Source: Ruegeria arenilitoris (GTDB lineage Bacteria; Pseudomonadota; Alphaproteobacteria; Rhodobacterales; Rhodobacteraceae). From it: a stretch of DNA of 64,000 nt. Shown here piece by piece: positions 33,487 through 42,132 of this stretch (the stretch's first letter is position 1; every line of letters begins with the position of its first letter). The notes beneath the pieces are model-generated. The model ran no database searches, had not been told where the DNA came from, and was given only the letters and a program-made list of their open reading frames with translations. The translations under genes and the position numbers were made by a program. The stretch lies in NCBI RefSeq assembly GCF_042675705.1, contig NZ_JBHTJJ010000001.1. One strand, written 5' to 3'.

Positions 33487-35064
33487 TCCCTTCAAGATAT
33501 CGGGCGTGACGTGCACAAGGGTCGGCACGGGCGCGTCAAAGGCCGCACGAACGGCAGCCTGCATTTCCGGCAGCGAGTTCGGAGCGGCCGACCGTGCTCC
33601 GAAAGCCTCGGCCAGCTTGCAGAAATCCGGGTTGCGCGCGACAACCGCATTCGGAGCAATCTGGCTGCCGACCATGCTGTCCTCGATCTCTTTCAGCTTG
33701 CCGTTGTCCCAAAGGATGATGGGCAGCGACAACCCCAGCTCGACCGCCGCACCCAGTTCCTGCATCGTATAATGGAACCCGTAGTCACCGGCGATCACGG
33801 CAGTTGGCTTTCCGCGCCGCGCAACCGCGCCGCCGATCCCGGCCGGCAGCGCATAGCCCAGAGTGCCGAACCCGGTCGGGTGGTGCCAGTGGTATGGGCG
33901 CGCCATGTCCCAGACCTCTTTCGCTACATAGGCGAACTGGGTCATGTCGGAATAGATCATGGTGTCGGCGGGCATCGCCGCACGCAAGGCGTCGGCAACC
34001 GGCACGATACCCGGTCTTTCCGCGTCGACCTCGGCGCGCCAGCGCGCGCGGGCTTCGGCCACCTCTTCCGGCGACCAGCCGGTGGCCGGTTTGCAGTCTT
34101 GGGTCGCGGACCACAATGCATGGGCAAAGCTTTCGCCGTCGGCCTGCAGCTTGACGGCCGCCCGGTGCCGGTCGGCCAGCACCTCGGGGTCGAGGTCAAC
34201 CCGCACCAAGGTCGCGTTGTGGCCCAACCGGTCGCGCCAAAGGTCGACCTCACCCAATTCGGCACCGACCGCGATGACCAGATCGGCCGACCCAATCACC
34301 TCGGCACTGCCGGGTCGCGGCAAGGTCGCACCAAAATCAAGGGCGTAGCCGGTGCCGACCAACCCACGTCCCGCATAAGTGGTGAAACAGGCCGCACCCA
34401 GCTGAGACAGAATCTGCCGCCAAAGGTTCGACCGCGACCCACCACCCAGTATGAACAGCGGCCGCCGTGCGATGTTCAGCAGCGACAGAACCGGCGCAAT
34501 GTCCGGCGCCAGAGCCTTCACCCGCACCGCGTCCTGGTTCGGAAAAGGAGTGGGGTCGGCCTCGGCCTCCAATTGCGCAATCGGGACCTGGATATGCTTG
34601 GGGCGGGGGCGTTTCAGCGCGAACTCCTCAAAAGCGCGTTCGATCAGGCCATAGGCTGATTGCGCGTCATTTGCCTGGCAGGACCAGTCGGTCACGCATT
34701 CAGCGGCCGCGCGCTGGTCTTTCATCTGGTGCAACTGGCCACGCTGCGCCTGAGTTTCGCTCAGACAGGACGACAGAACCAGCATCGGAACCGAGTCGGT
34801 ATAGCTCTGCCCCATCGGCGTCATGACGTTGCACAGGCCAGGACCGGTGATCACGTAGGCCACGCCGGGCTTGCCCGTCGCCCTTGCATAACCGTCAGCC
34901 ATGAAGCCTGCGCCCTGCTCATGCCGCGCCAGCACATGAGTAATGCCCGCTTCTTCGATTCCACGGTACATCTCCTGATTGTGCACACCGGGAATGCCGA
35001 AAATGACTTCGACTCCCCGATCCTTGAGCATGTGTGAGATTTGGGCGCCCAACGGTCTCTTCAT
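33484..35064 (-). CDS. Thiamine-diphosphate-dependent 2-oxo-acid decarboxylase (acetolactate synthase-like)
   Basis: This 526-residue enzyme has the three ThDP modules: an N-terminal Pyr domain with the cofactor Glu in THVLARHEQGAGFMADGYAR, a middle domain, and a C-terminal PP domain with AGDYGFHYTMQELGAAVELG ending in WDNGKLKEIED. The PP-domain aspartate and the GDY-N signature are intact. It resembles 5-guanidino-2-oxopentanoate decarboxylase (AruI) and other IlvB-like enzymes more than true acetolactate synthase, and no ilvN follows. The start overlaps the trkH stop by one nt (TGATG), so the two are translationally coupled. The specific substrate is uncertain. Confidence 0.82.
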   Translation of the reverse strand: MKRPLGAQISHMLKDRGVEVIFGIPGVHNQEMYRGIEEAGITHVLARHEQGAGFMADGYARATGKPGVAYVITGPGLCNVMTPMGQSYTDSVPMLVLSSCLSETQAQRGQLHQMKDQRAAAECVTDWSCQANDAQSAYGLIERAFEEFALKRPRPKHIQVPIAQLEAEADPTPFPNQDAVRVKALAPDIAPVLSLLNIARRPLFILGGGSRSNLWRQILSQLGAACFTTYAGRGLVGTGYALDFGATLPRPGSAEVIGSADLVIAVGAELGEVDLWRDRLGHNATLVRVDLDPEVLADRHRAAVKLQADGESFAHALWSATQDCKPATGWSPEEVAEARARWRAEVDAERPGIVPVADALRAAMPADTMIYSDMTQFAYVAKEVWDMARPYHWHHPTGFGTLGYALPAGIGGAVARRGKPTAVIAGDYGFHYTMQELGAAVELGLSLPIILWDNGKLKEIEDSMVGSQIAPNAVVARNPDFCKLAEAFGARSAAPNSLPEMQAAVRAAFDAPVPTLVHVTPDILKG

Positions 35065-36512
35065 CAGCCTCTCCAGAACCGAATGGTGAACAGGACATAC
35101 ACGGCCATCAGCTCCAGCCGGCCGGTCAGCATTCCGAAGGTCAGCAACCACTTGGCCGTGTCGTTCAGCCCGGCGAAATTCCCTGCGGGGCCGATCTGGT
35201 CACCCAAGCCGGGGCCAACATTGGCAAGCGCCGTCGCTGCACCGGATACTGCCGTGATGAAATCCAGACCAGTCAGCGCCAGCGCCCAGGACAACGCCCC
35301 CAGCGAAAGTGCGAAGAACATGAAAAAGCTCATGACCGATGTCAGGACATCCCGGCTGATGGCGCGGCCATCATATTTGGGCACGAACACTCCGTGCGGA
35401 GACCGAATCCGGCTGATCTGAGCCTTGATGGAAGCAATCAGCAACTGATACCGGAAGATCTTGATGGAGCAGGCCGTCGAACCGGCGCAACCACCGATCA
35501 GGCCGATCATGAAGAACATCATGATCGGAAAACTGCCCCAGGTCATGTAGTCGACACTGGCATAGCCGGTGCCGGAAATGATCGAGGTGATGTTGAACAG
35601 CGACTCGCGCACCGCCTGTTCCCAGTGATGCGGAAAGACCGATGTCAGAAAGACCGCCATGATCACCACCAGAACGGCAATCGTGGCCAGAAAGGCCCTG
35701 ATCTGGCTGTCTTCCAGGATCGAGCCTGTCCGGCCGTTGACGAACTGCACATACCGCACGAACGGCAGAGCAGCCAGGATCATGAATACGGACGCGGCGT
35801 ATTCCGCGGGCCCCGAAAACGTTCCGAACGAAGCATCATAGTTCGAGAACCCGCCAGTGGACACGGTTGTGAACGCATGAACGACAGCGTCGAAAAAGTT
35901 CATGCCCAAACCGGCATACACCAAGGCGCAAGCTACGGTCAGGAAAACATAGATCAGCGAAATCTGGCCCGCGATCTCTTGCGCGCGCGGAAGGATTTTC
36001 CCCATGGTTTCAAACCCTTCCGAGCGGAAGATCTGCATACCGCCGACCTTGAGTTCGGGCAGGAAGACCATGGCCACGACGATGATGCCGATCCCGCCCA
36101 GCCATTGCAGCAAACCGCGCCACAAAAGCAGGCCACGCGGCAGATCATCCAACCCGGAAATTACGGTCGACCCGGTGGTGGTCAGCCCGGACATGGCTTC
36201 GAAATAGGCATCGACAAATCGCAGTTCGGTCTCACCGAACACGAAAGGGATTGCCCCGAAAAGCGGCAGCGCGACCCAGACGCCGGTGGTCAGCAAAAAG
36301 GTCTGACGGATGGTCAGCCCCTCGCCCACACCGTTCGAGCAGCTCATGGCCAAAACCACGCCGGTCAGGATCGTGATGACACCGCTTTCAAAGAAAACGT
36401 TCCACTCGCCCCGACCCTCGATGATGTCCGCAAGCATCGGCAATAGCATGGTCGCCCCAAGTATGGCGACCAGCAAGCCAATCACATATCCGACCGGGCG
36501 AAGATCCATCAT
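35064..36512 (-). CDS. trkH: Trk-type potassium uptake protein TrkH
   Basis: The 482-residue membrane protein has four M1-P-M2 repeats with K+ selectivity loops: TTTGSTVI, TTVSTGGFSNYD, GTGYASVDY and the last repeat near NVGPGLG. It imports K+ with a TrkA regulatory subunit, which is not in the window. About ten helices are clear. It is co-transcribed with the ThDP decarboxylase gene, a pairing without obvious metabolic logic. Confidence 0.95.
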   Translation of the reverse strand: MMDLRPVGYVIGLLVAILGATMLLPMLADIIEGRGEWNVFFESGVITILTGVVLAMSCSNGVGEGLTIRQTFLLTTGVWVALPLFGAIPFVFGETELRFVDAYFEAMSGLTTTGSTVISGLDDLPRGLLLWRGLLQWLGGIGIIVVAMVFLPELKVGGMQIFRSEGFETMGKILPRAQEIAGQISLIYVFLTVACALVYAGLGMNFFDAVVHAFTTVSTGGFSNYDASFGTFSGPAEYAASVFMILAALPFVRYVQFVNGRTGSILEDSQIRAFLATIAVLVVIMAVFLTSVFPHHWEQAVRESLFNITSIISGTGYASVDYMTWGSFPIMMFFMIGLIGGCAGSTACSIKIFRYQLLIASIKAQISRIRSPHGVFVPKYDGRAISRDVLTSVMSFFMFFALSLGALSWALALTGLDFITAVSGAATALANVGPGLGDQIGPAGNFAGLNDTAKWLLTFGMLTGRLELMAVYVLFTIRFWRG

Positions 36513-36564
36513 GACGGGCAGCGTTGGCGCGCCGGCCCGAAAGTGTCAAGCAGATGATCTGCTA

Positions 36565-37173
36565 TCAGTCGTCCATTTTTTCAGCCACGGGTGGCATGGC
36601 CGGTGGCTTGGACGGCGCACGCGTGCGGCGCGTGGCCGGATTCGGTGCCTCGGCGGGTTTGGTTGTTGCAGCCGCTACGGGCTTTTTGGCCTTGGCTTCT
36701 TCGGTTGAAGCCGCAGGTTTTGCCGCGCTGGGCTTGACCTTGGGCGTTACGGCCGGTGCGGGTTTTTCCGATCCGACCGGAGTAACGCGCTGTGCTGGGG
36801 TGGCCGTTGCGACGGGCTGCGACGGTCTTTTGGCCGGTGCAGGCGGCGTTTTGGGCTTGGCTGTGGCCTTCGCGTCCGGTTTCGGTGCGGCTTTTGCGGG
36901 TGCCTTCGGCTTCGCAGCCGGCTTTGCGGCCGTCTTGGCTTTGGCCCTGACCACAGGTTTCGCCTTCTTCGCGGCGGGTTTGGCTGTGGTTCGCGCCACC
37001 GGTTTCTTGGCCGGCTTCACGGCTAGCTTCGTAGGTTCGGTGACCGAAGCAACCGGCATCGGGAACACTGTTTGAGCAAATGCCTGCATCATTTTCATCT
37101 GGCTGGTCACGGCATAGCCGGCCAGCCGCAAGGCGGCGGCCTGCAGCTCAAGCTGTTGGGCAATGGGATTCAT
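36565..37173 (-). CDS. Phasin-like protein with histone H1-like tail
   Basis: The 202-residue protein starts MNPIAQQLELQAAALRLAGY, an amphipathic helical stretch of about 45 residues. A long low-complexity tail of Lys, Ala and Pro follows, with many AKPA/KPAA-type repeats. That layout recalls Pseudomonas PhaF, a phasin with a histone H1-like DNA-binding tail that links polyhydroxybutyrate granules to the nucleoid, and also AlgP. The N-terminus is shorter than a full phasin, so this is an inference. A good AGGAGA site supports 37173; the frame is open upstream to 37323. Confidence 0.65.
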   Translation of the reverse strand: MNPIAQQLELQAAALRLAGYAVTSQMKMMQAFAQTVFPMPVASVTEPTKLAVKPAKKPVARTTAKPAAKKAKPVVRAKAKTAAKPAAKPKAPAKAAPKPDAKATAKPKTPPAPAKRPSQPVATATPAQRVTPVGSEKPAPAVTPKVKPSAAKPAASTEEAKAKKPVAAATTKPAEAPNPATRRTRAPSKPPAMPPVAEKMDD

Positions 37174-37372
37174 TCCAAGTCTCTCCTGTAGCAATGAAGC
37201 AGCCCGATTTCCGAGGTAGAAAAGCCCTTGCCGTTCCGATCGCGCGGACGGACGAAGGTGTATTGCAGTCCAAGGCGTAACACGTCCCGGGTTCCTTTCG
37301 GGGTGGTGCGCCACGACTGACATGGCGCGCCACAGCTGCAGTCACCTTCAATGTATGCAAATAATCGCGCTC

Positions 37373-37407
37373 ATGCAGCATTTTTTGCTGCATTGCGGCA
37401 AAAAGGC
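37373..37407 (-). promoter_or_regulatory. TGC-rich inverted repeats upstream of the phasin-like gene
   Basis: ATGCAGCA (37373-37380) faces TGCTGCAT (37386-37393) over five T. This overlaps a second repeat, TTTTTTGC facing GCAAAAA, that ends near 37405. TGC-rich dyads of this kind are bound by PhaR in Paracoccus and Rhodobacter upstream of phasin genes. The site lies about 200 nt before the phasin-like start and 45 nt beyond the folE2 stop, so a folE2 terminator role is the alternative. Confidence 0.4.
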
Positions 37408-37450
37408 GCCTACCGCCCTATACACGCCGGTTTTCACGGCGCTTTTCGTG

Positions 37451-38554
37451 TCAGCCGACGTGGAACAGCGTCGTGAACAAGCGCGGGTCCAGACTGGTGG
37501 ACGCAAATGTCGGCCCCTCGGTCAGAATCGAGACCGCATCGTGGCTGTGAAGACTTTCCTGATGGCTGGCGATGACCCGGAAGTCGCCCACGTGATGATC
37601 GGCCAGCAGCTCGGCACAGAACAGACGCGCGGCATCTTCTACAAAGATGGGGTTGGCGGCGTTCAACTCAGCAAAGGCCTGTTCGTCCTCGCGCTTGACC
37701 ATCACCTGGGTTTCAGTGGGAACGGCGCGGCGGCACAGGGCGATCAGATCCTCGAACCACAGGCAATCGGCGTCACAATCGACCACGACCGAAATGCGGG
37801 CCACGGAACGCTGCGAATGCGGCGTCGCAAGCTGCCCGCGCACCGACCGGGCGTGTTCGCTGAGTTCCAGCGAGCATGGGCAGGTCGAAGAATAGACATA
37901 GTCGAGATGCATGATCTTCTGGCGCACGCCGCCCTGTTCGACCAGTTCAAGCGCGATGTCGTAATACTGATATCCCTCAAGACCCGAACGCAGGCTTTTG
38001 ACCCGATCGGGATAGGAGAATCGCATCTGAAGCCTTGCGTCGAAACTGTCGAGGTCGGTCAGATAATCGCTTAGGGCGGATTCCATCACCTCGAAACTGA
38101 ACGTACGCTCGGCATGTTTGTAAAAGGACCGCATGATCCGGGACATGTTGATGCCCTTTTTCTCGGCCTCGAGGCTAACGGTGCCCGTAACCGAAGTTTC
38201 AAGCGTCAGGTCCGGACCGTTCTTGCTGTGAAACCGGATCGGCAGGCGGAAATTCGAGATACCCACATGCTGGATCTGCTGTTTCGCACCGCGGATCAGG
38301 CTGGACGGGCCGTTCTGGAGATCGGGCAACGCAGATTTGTAGGCTTCGTCAACTTTGAAGTCTTCGGGGTATTCACGTGACATCGCAGGGTAGTTGTCCG
38401 GCATCAACCCTGGCACCAAGCGCGCAACCGCCGGATCAAGCTGGCTGATCTCGGCCACGCTGGCGCCCTTTGCCCATTTCCGCAAGACCTTGAGAGCCTC
38501 AGCGGCCTCGTCCCGATCAGGTTTTTCGTCAATGTCGCGCGAATGAATGTTCAT
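37451..38554 (-). CDS. folE2: GTP cyclohydrolase FolE2 (type IB)
   Basis: FolE2 makes dihydroneopterin triphosphate from GTP, the first step of folate synthesis, and unlike FolE1 does not strictly need zinc. The 367-residue protein has RFHSKNGPDLTLETSVTGTV, YVYSSTCPCSLELSEHAR with the metal-site cysteine, and TPHSQRSVARISV in its T-fold. It complements the folB and folP genes 16 kb away. In some bacteria FolE2 is Zur-regulated; I see no clear Zur site in the 192-nt gap upstream. Confidence 0.95.
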   Translation of the reverse strand: MNIHSRDIDEKPDRDEAAEALKVLRKWAKGASVAEISQLDPAVARLVPGLMPDNYPAMSREYPEDFKVDEAYKSALPDLQNGPSSLIRGAKQQIQHVGISNFRLPIRFHSKNGPDLTLETSVTGTVSLEAEKKGINMSRIMRSFYKHAERTFSFEVMESALSDYLTDLDSFDARLQMRFSYPDRVKSLRSGLEGYQYYDIALELVEQGGVRQKIMHLDYVYSSTCPCSLELSEHARSVRGQLATPHSQRSVARISVVVDCDADCLWFEDLIALCRRAVPTETQVMVKREDEQAFAELNAANPIFVEDAARLFCAELLADHHVGDFRVIASHQESLHSHDAVSILTEGPTFASTSLDPRLFTTLFHVG

Positions 38555-38746
38555 TGGCTGCGTATCCTCGGTGTGTCGTCAGGCCATCTCTGACTGCGGC
38601 GGAAACCACAGTGTAACCCAATACGGGTGAGATAGCAGCCCGGATCGAAAAAACCATCGCAAAACCGCCATTTCCGAACGGATTGCGCCCTTTTATCCGG
38701 ACGACATTGCGCGGTTGCCGATGTGTTCAATGGCGCGTGTGCGCCG

Positions 38747-39937
38747 TCACACCGCAGCAGCCGACAATGCCTGCCGAATATCCTCCAGCAGATCGTCAGC
38801 ATCTTCGAGCCCGACAGAAAAGCGGATCAAACCGGGCGTGATGCCCAATTCGTCTTTCTGCGCATCGCTCAACCGCTGGTGCGTGGTCGTTGCGGGATGG
38901 GTTGCGATGGACTTGGCATCGCCCAGATTGTTCGAGATCACCGGGATCGTCAGCGCGTTCAAGAACCGGAAGGCCGCGTCCTTGCCCCCCTTGATGGCCA
39001 GCGACAAGACCGTACCGCCCTTGCCCCCCAGCTGGCTCTGCACCAGAGCGTTCTGGGCATGAGATTTCAGGCCCGGATACATGATCCGCTCCAGCGCCGG
39101 GTGCCCCTCCAGCGCCTCGGCGAGCTTCTGCGCCGTCTCGGCCTGGGCATTGACCCGCAGCGCCAACGTTTCCAGCCCCTTGAGCATGATCCAGGCGTTG
39201 AACGGGCTGAGCGCGCCGCCGGTGTGTTTCAGGTAAGGCTCTACCGTGCCGCGGATGAATTCCTTGGTTCCAAGAATCACGCCGCCCAGCGCGCGGCCCT
39301 GCCCGTCGATATGCTTGGTGGCCGAGTAAACCACCACATCCGCGCCCTGCGCGATCGCCTGCGAGAACACCGGGGTCGAGAACACGTTGTCGACGATCAC
39401 AGTGGCCCCCACCGCATGGGCCAGTTCAGCCACCGCGCGAATGTCGATGACTTCGAGCGTGGGGTTCGACATGGATTCGAAGAACACGGCCTTGGTGTCG
39501 GGCCGGATCGCGGCCTTCCATTGATCCAGGTCGGTGCCGTCGACAAAAGTTACCTCGACACCATAGCGGGTCAGAATATTCTCCAGAATGTACAGGCACG
39601 ACCCGAACAGGGCCTTGGCCGAAACCACGTGATCGCCCGCCTTCAGCATCGAGGTCAGCGCTCCGTTCACAGCCGCCATACCGGACGCCGTCGCAAAACC
39701 ATCCTCGGCCCCCTCAAGCGCAGCGATGCGCTGCTCGAACATCGCAACCGTCGGGTTGCCATAACGGGCATAGATGAACTCGTCCGGGCCAGTCTCGATG
39801 AACCGAGCTTCGGCCTGCTCGGCGGAGTCGTAGACGAACCCCTGCGTCAGGAAAATCGCTTCGCTGACTTCGTTGTACTGGCTGCGACGGATACCGCCGT
39901 GGACGGCTTGGGTGCGTTTGTTCCAGCTTTCGCTCAT
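38747..39937 (-). CDS. metZ: O-succinylhomoserine sulfhydrylase MetZ
   Basis: MetZ makes homocysteine directly from O-succinylhomoserine and sulfide in methionine synthesis. The 396-residue PLP enzyme starts MSESWNKRTQAVHGGIRRSQ. It has ARYGNPTVAMFEQRIAALEG, the PLP lysine in DVVVYSATKHIDGQGRALGG, and TPGLIRFSVGLEDADDLLED at the end, as in gamma-family Cys/Met-metabolism enzymes. The leader carries a SAM-II riboswitch and terminator, so it should be repressed by S-adenosylmethionine. The longer frame to 40015 lies in that leader and is rejected. Confidence 0.95.
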   Translation of the reverse strand: MSESWNKRTQAVHGGIRRSQYNEVSEAIFLTQGFVYDSAEQAEARFIETGPDEFIYARYGNPTVAMFEQRIAALEGAEDGFATASGMAAVNGALTSMLKAGDHVVSAKALFGSCLYILENILTRYGVEVTFVDGTDLDQWKAAIRPDTKAVFFESMSNPTLEVIDIRAVAELAHAVGATVIVDNVFSTPVFSQAIAQGADVVVYSATKHIDGQGRALGGVILGTKEFIRGTVEPYLKHTGGALSPFNAWIMLKGLETLALRVNAQAETAQKLAEALEGHPALERIMYPGLKSHAQNALVQSQLGGKGGTVLSLAIKGGKDAAFRFLNALTIPVISNNLGDAKSIATHPATTTHQRLSDAQKDELGITPGLIRFSVGLEDADDLLEDIRQALSAAAV

Positions 39938-39974
39938 GTCTTTACCTTTCGGCCCCGAAACCCGAGGGCAAATC

Positions 39975-40013
39975 AAAAAAACCCCAGACGCGGTCAAGCG
40001 AAAGGGGTCTTTC
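39975..40013 (-). terminator. Terminator (attenuator) in the metZ leader
   Basis: On the leftward transcript GAAAGACCCC (40013-40004) can pair with GGGG plus the U tract (39985-39975) over an 18-nt loop. This lies between the SAM-II aptamer and the metZ start. An alternative 7-bp stem, GGUCAGG just after the aptamer with CUUGACC inside the terminator loop, would exclude it. That suggests transcription attenuation. Confidence 0.7.
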
Positions 40014-40020
40014 ATCCTGA

Positions 40021-40080
40021 CCTTTTAGCGGTGTTGTTTAGCGTGGCCCGCAATCCGGTAACAAATCGCCACGTGGTTTC
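40021..40080 (-). ncRNA. SAM-II riboswitch
   Basis: The leftward leader of metZ reads GUGGCGAUUUG, then CGGAUUGCGG, GCCACGCUAAACA and CCGCUAAAAGG. These match the SAM-II consensus: a P1 stem CGUGGC/GCCACG, the conserved GAUUUG and AUUGC segments, the UAAA after P1, and the 3' GCUAAAA that forms the pseudoknot (GCGG with CCGC). SAM-II controls methionine and SAM genes, including metZ, in alphaproteobacteria. Confidence 0.92.
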
Positions 40081-40187
40081 TGGATTGCGCATACGCCTCG
40101 GGCGCGCGGGCGTCAAGCCGCGACATCCATCGCACACTTGCCCTTTGCGGCGAATGGCTCATGATCGTCCCGCAACACGGAGGCCCC

Positions 40188-40886
40188 ATGACACACCCGA
40201 TCGACCTGTATTTCTGGCCCACGCCAAATGGCTGGAAAGTATCCATTGCCCTTGAAGAGATGGGGCTGCCCTACCAGACCCACCTCATAAACATCGGCAA
40301 GGGCGATCAGTTCGCGCCCGAGTTTCTGAAGATTTCGCCCAACAACCGGATGCCGGCGATCGTCGACCCAGAGGGCCCGGATGGCGCACCGATCTCGGTT
40401 TTCGAAAGCGGCGCGATCCTGATGTATCTGGCCCGCAAGACCGGCCGGTTCTACGGATCGACCGAGCGTGACCGGATCGCGGTCGAGGAATGGCTGACGT
40501 GGCAGATGGGTGGCGTCGGACCGATGGCCGGACAGGCACACCACTTTCTGAAATATGCCCCCCAGTTGGACCCGCCGCAGGACCTGCCCTATGCCAAGGA
40601 CCGCTATCGCACCGAGGTTGCGCGCCTGTACGGCGTTCTGGACCGGCGCCTTGCCGACAACGAATATGTTGCCGGCGACTTTTTTTCGATCGCCGATATG
40701 TCGATTTGGGGCTGGGCCAGCCTGTGGGAGGGTCAACAGCAAACGCTGGAGGACAAACCCCACTTTGGCCGGTGGCTGGAAACCGTGGGAGCCCGCCCCG
40801 GAGTTCAGGCGGGACGTGCCCTGCATGCCGAGCTGCGCGGAGACCATCGCAGCAAAGACGCGCAGAACGTTCTGTTCAAACGGTAG
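40188..40886 (+). CDS. Glutathione S-transferase (YghU/Ure2-like)
   Basis: The 232-residue protein starts MTHPIDLYFWPTPNGWKVSI, where the TPNGWK loop is typical of the nu-class/YghU group (disulfide-bond reductase type GSTs). NNRMPAIVDPEG and VFESGAILMYLA form the glutathione site, and the helical C-terminal domain contains VAGDFFSIADMSIWGWASLW. A GGAGG site precedes the ATG. The biological substrate is unknown. It diverges from the metZ leader. Confidence 0.92.
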   Translation: MTHPIDLYFWPTPNGWKVSIALEEMGLPYQTHLINIGKGDQFAPEFLKISPNNRMPAIVDPEGPDGAPISVFESGAILMYLARKTGRFYGSTERDRIAVEEWLTWQMGGVGPMAGQAHHFLKYAPQLDPPQDLPYAKDRYRTEVARLYGVLDRRLADNEYVAGDFFSIADMSIWGWASLWEGQQQTLEDKPHFGRWLETVGARPGVQAGRALHAELRGDHRSKDAQNVLFKR

Positions 40887-41015
40887 CGTTCACCAAATGC
40901 TGAAATTTCAGGCAACTTGGAGCGTATCGCACCTCTTTGTGCATCAAAGCCCTGACGAGAGTTGAATTGCGCGTTTGTCGTTCTGTAACTACAAGCGGTA
41001 ACAGGGAGTTAAGGT

Positions 41016-42083
41016 TTGGCGACATTCAATTTCACGGTTCCGATTTACGGGTTCGACCAATGGACCGGCGCATCGACGAACAACACTGTCGGCTATCCCG
41101 TCGGAACCACCTTTTCCTTGAATGCCGGTGCCGCACTGACCGTCATCAACGTCGAGGATGACGACGGCACGGCCAGCCAGCTGTTTTCGGACGGTTACAT
41201 CGACACGCCCGGGGACGGGTCATCGCCCAGTACGGCCAACAACGACCAGGTATTGAGCCAGGCGGTGACGATCAACGGACAGACCTTTCAGCCCGGCGAT
41301 CAGGTCGAGCTTGAGTTCGGTTTTACGACAACCTCCGGCGACACGTTCTGGGTCATTCGCATCGACGGTGTGAATGTCGGCATCAGCGGTCCCGTCCTGC
41401 CGACTCCCGGCACGACCTATGAGGTTGCCGGCAGCAGTGATGGTCAGGCATCGCCGATTTCGAATGTCCCATGCTTTACCGCCGGTACATTGATCACCAC
41501 CAAGGACGGGACAACAAGGATCGAAGAACTGTCGGTCGGAGATCTGGTTCTGACCTACGCCGGCAGCTATGAACCGATCCGCTGGATCGGGCGCCGTGAA
41601 CTGGACAGCGTCGACCTCTCCGTTAATCCGAAACTGGTTCCGATCCGGATCGCCGCCGGCGCGCTCGGCGCAGGGCTGCCAACGCAGGACCTGACCGTTT
41701 CGCCCCAGCACCGCATTCTGGTGCGGTCAAAGATCGCGCAACGCATGTTCAACACCAACGAGGTGCTGGTTTCGGCCAAGTCGCTGCTGCCGCTGGACAG
41801 CATTGACCGGGTCTGTGCCACGGAATCCGTTTGCTATTTCCACCTTCTTTTCGACACGCATCAGATCGTCTTTGCCAACGACACCCCAAGCGAAAGCCTG
41901 TTCGCCGGCCCCGAAGCGCTGAAATCCATCCCCGAGGCGGCTCGCGCCGAGATATTGCCCCTGCTCCCCGAGTTTGAGGACCCCGGCTTTGAACCGCGGC
42001 CAGCCGCCCTGATCCCAAAGGGTCACAAGCAGCGCGGTCTGATTTCGCGTCACCTCAAGAACGGTCAAGCGCTGCTGGCCTGA
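41016..42083 (+). CDS. Hint-domain (Hedgehog/intein) protein
   Basis: The 355-residue protein starts at TTG after a GGGAG site. Residues 1-150 form a Ser/Thr/Gly/Asp-rich beta domain with no signal peptide. A Hint_2 domain begins at PCFTAGTLITTKDGTTRIEE, with candidate nucleophile Cys153, and includes VSPQHRILV with its His near 235 and CYFHLLFDTHQIVFAN. Such proteins are common and multicopy in roseobacters, often fused to RTX-type secreted proteins; self-cleavage is possible. No secretion genes adjoin it. Confidence 0.85.
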   Translation: MATFNFTVPIYGFDQWTGASTNNTVGYPVGTTFSLNAGAALTVINVEDDDGTASQLFSDGYIDTPGDGSSPSTANNDQVLSQAVTINGQTFQPGDQVELEFGFTTTSGDTFWVIRIDGVNVGISGPVLPTPGTTYEVAGSSDGQASPISNVPCFTAGTLITTKDGTTRIEELSVGDLVLTYAGSYEPIRWIGRRELDSVDLSVNPKLVPIRIAAGALGAGLPTQDLTVSPQHRILVRSKIAQRMFNTNEVLVSAKSLLPLDSIDRVCATESVCYFHLLFDTHQIVFANDTPSESLFAGPEALKSIPEAARAEILPLLPEFEDPGFEPRPAALIPKGHKQRGLISRHLKNGQALLA

Positions 42084-42132
42084 TCGTCATCGGGTATTTT
42101 CTGACCCGGGTCGGAGTGTGCGCGACATAGCG

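Noticed and set aside
35034..36446. 470-codon rightward ORF opposite trkH
   Set aside because: Antisense shadow of trkH with low-complexity hydrophilic translation.
37401..37450. Terminator of folE2 from GGCGCC repeats
   Set aside because: The possible stem has a long loop and poor pairing; the TGC-rich dyads next to it are better formed.
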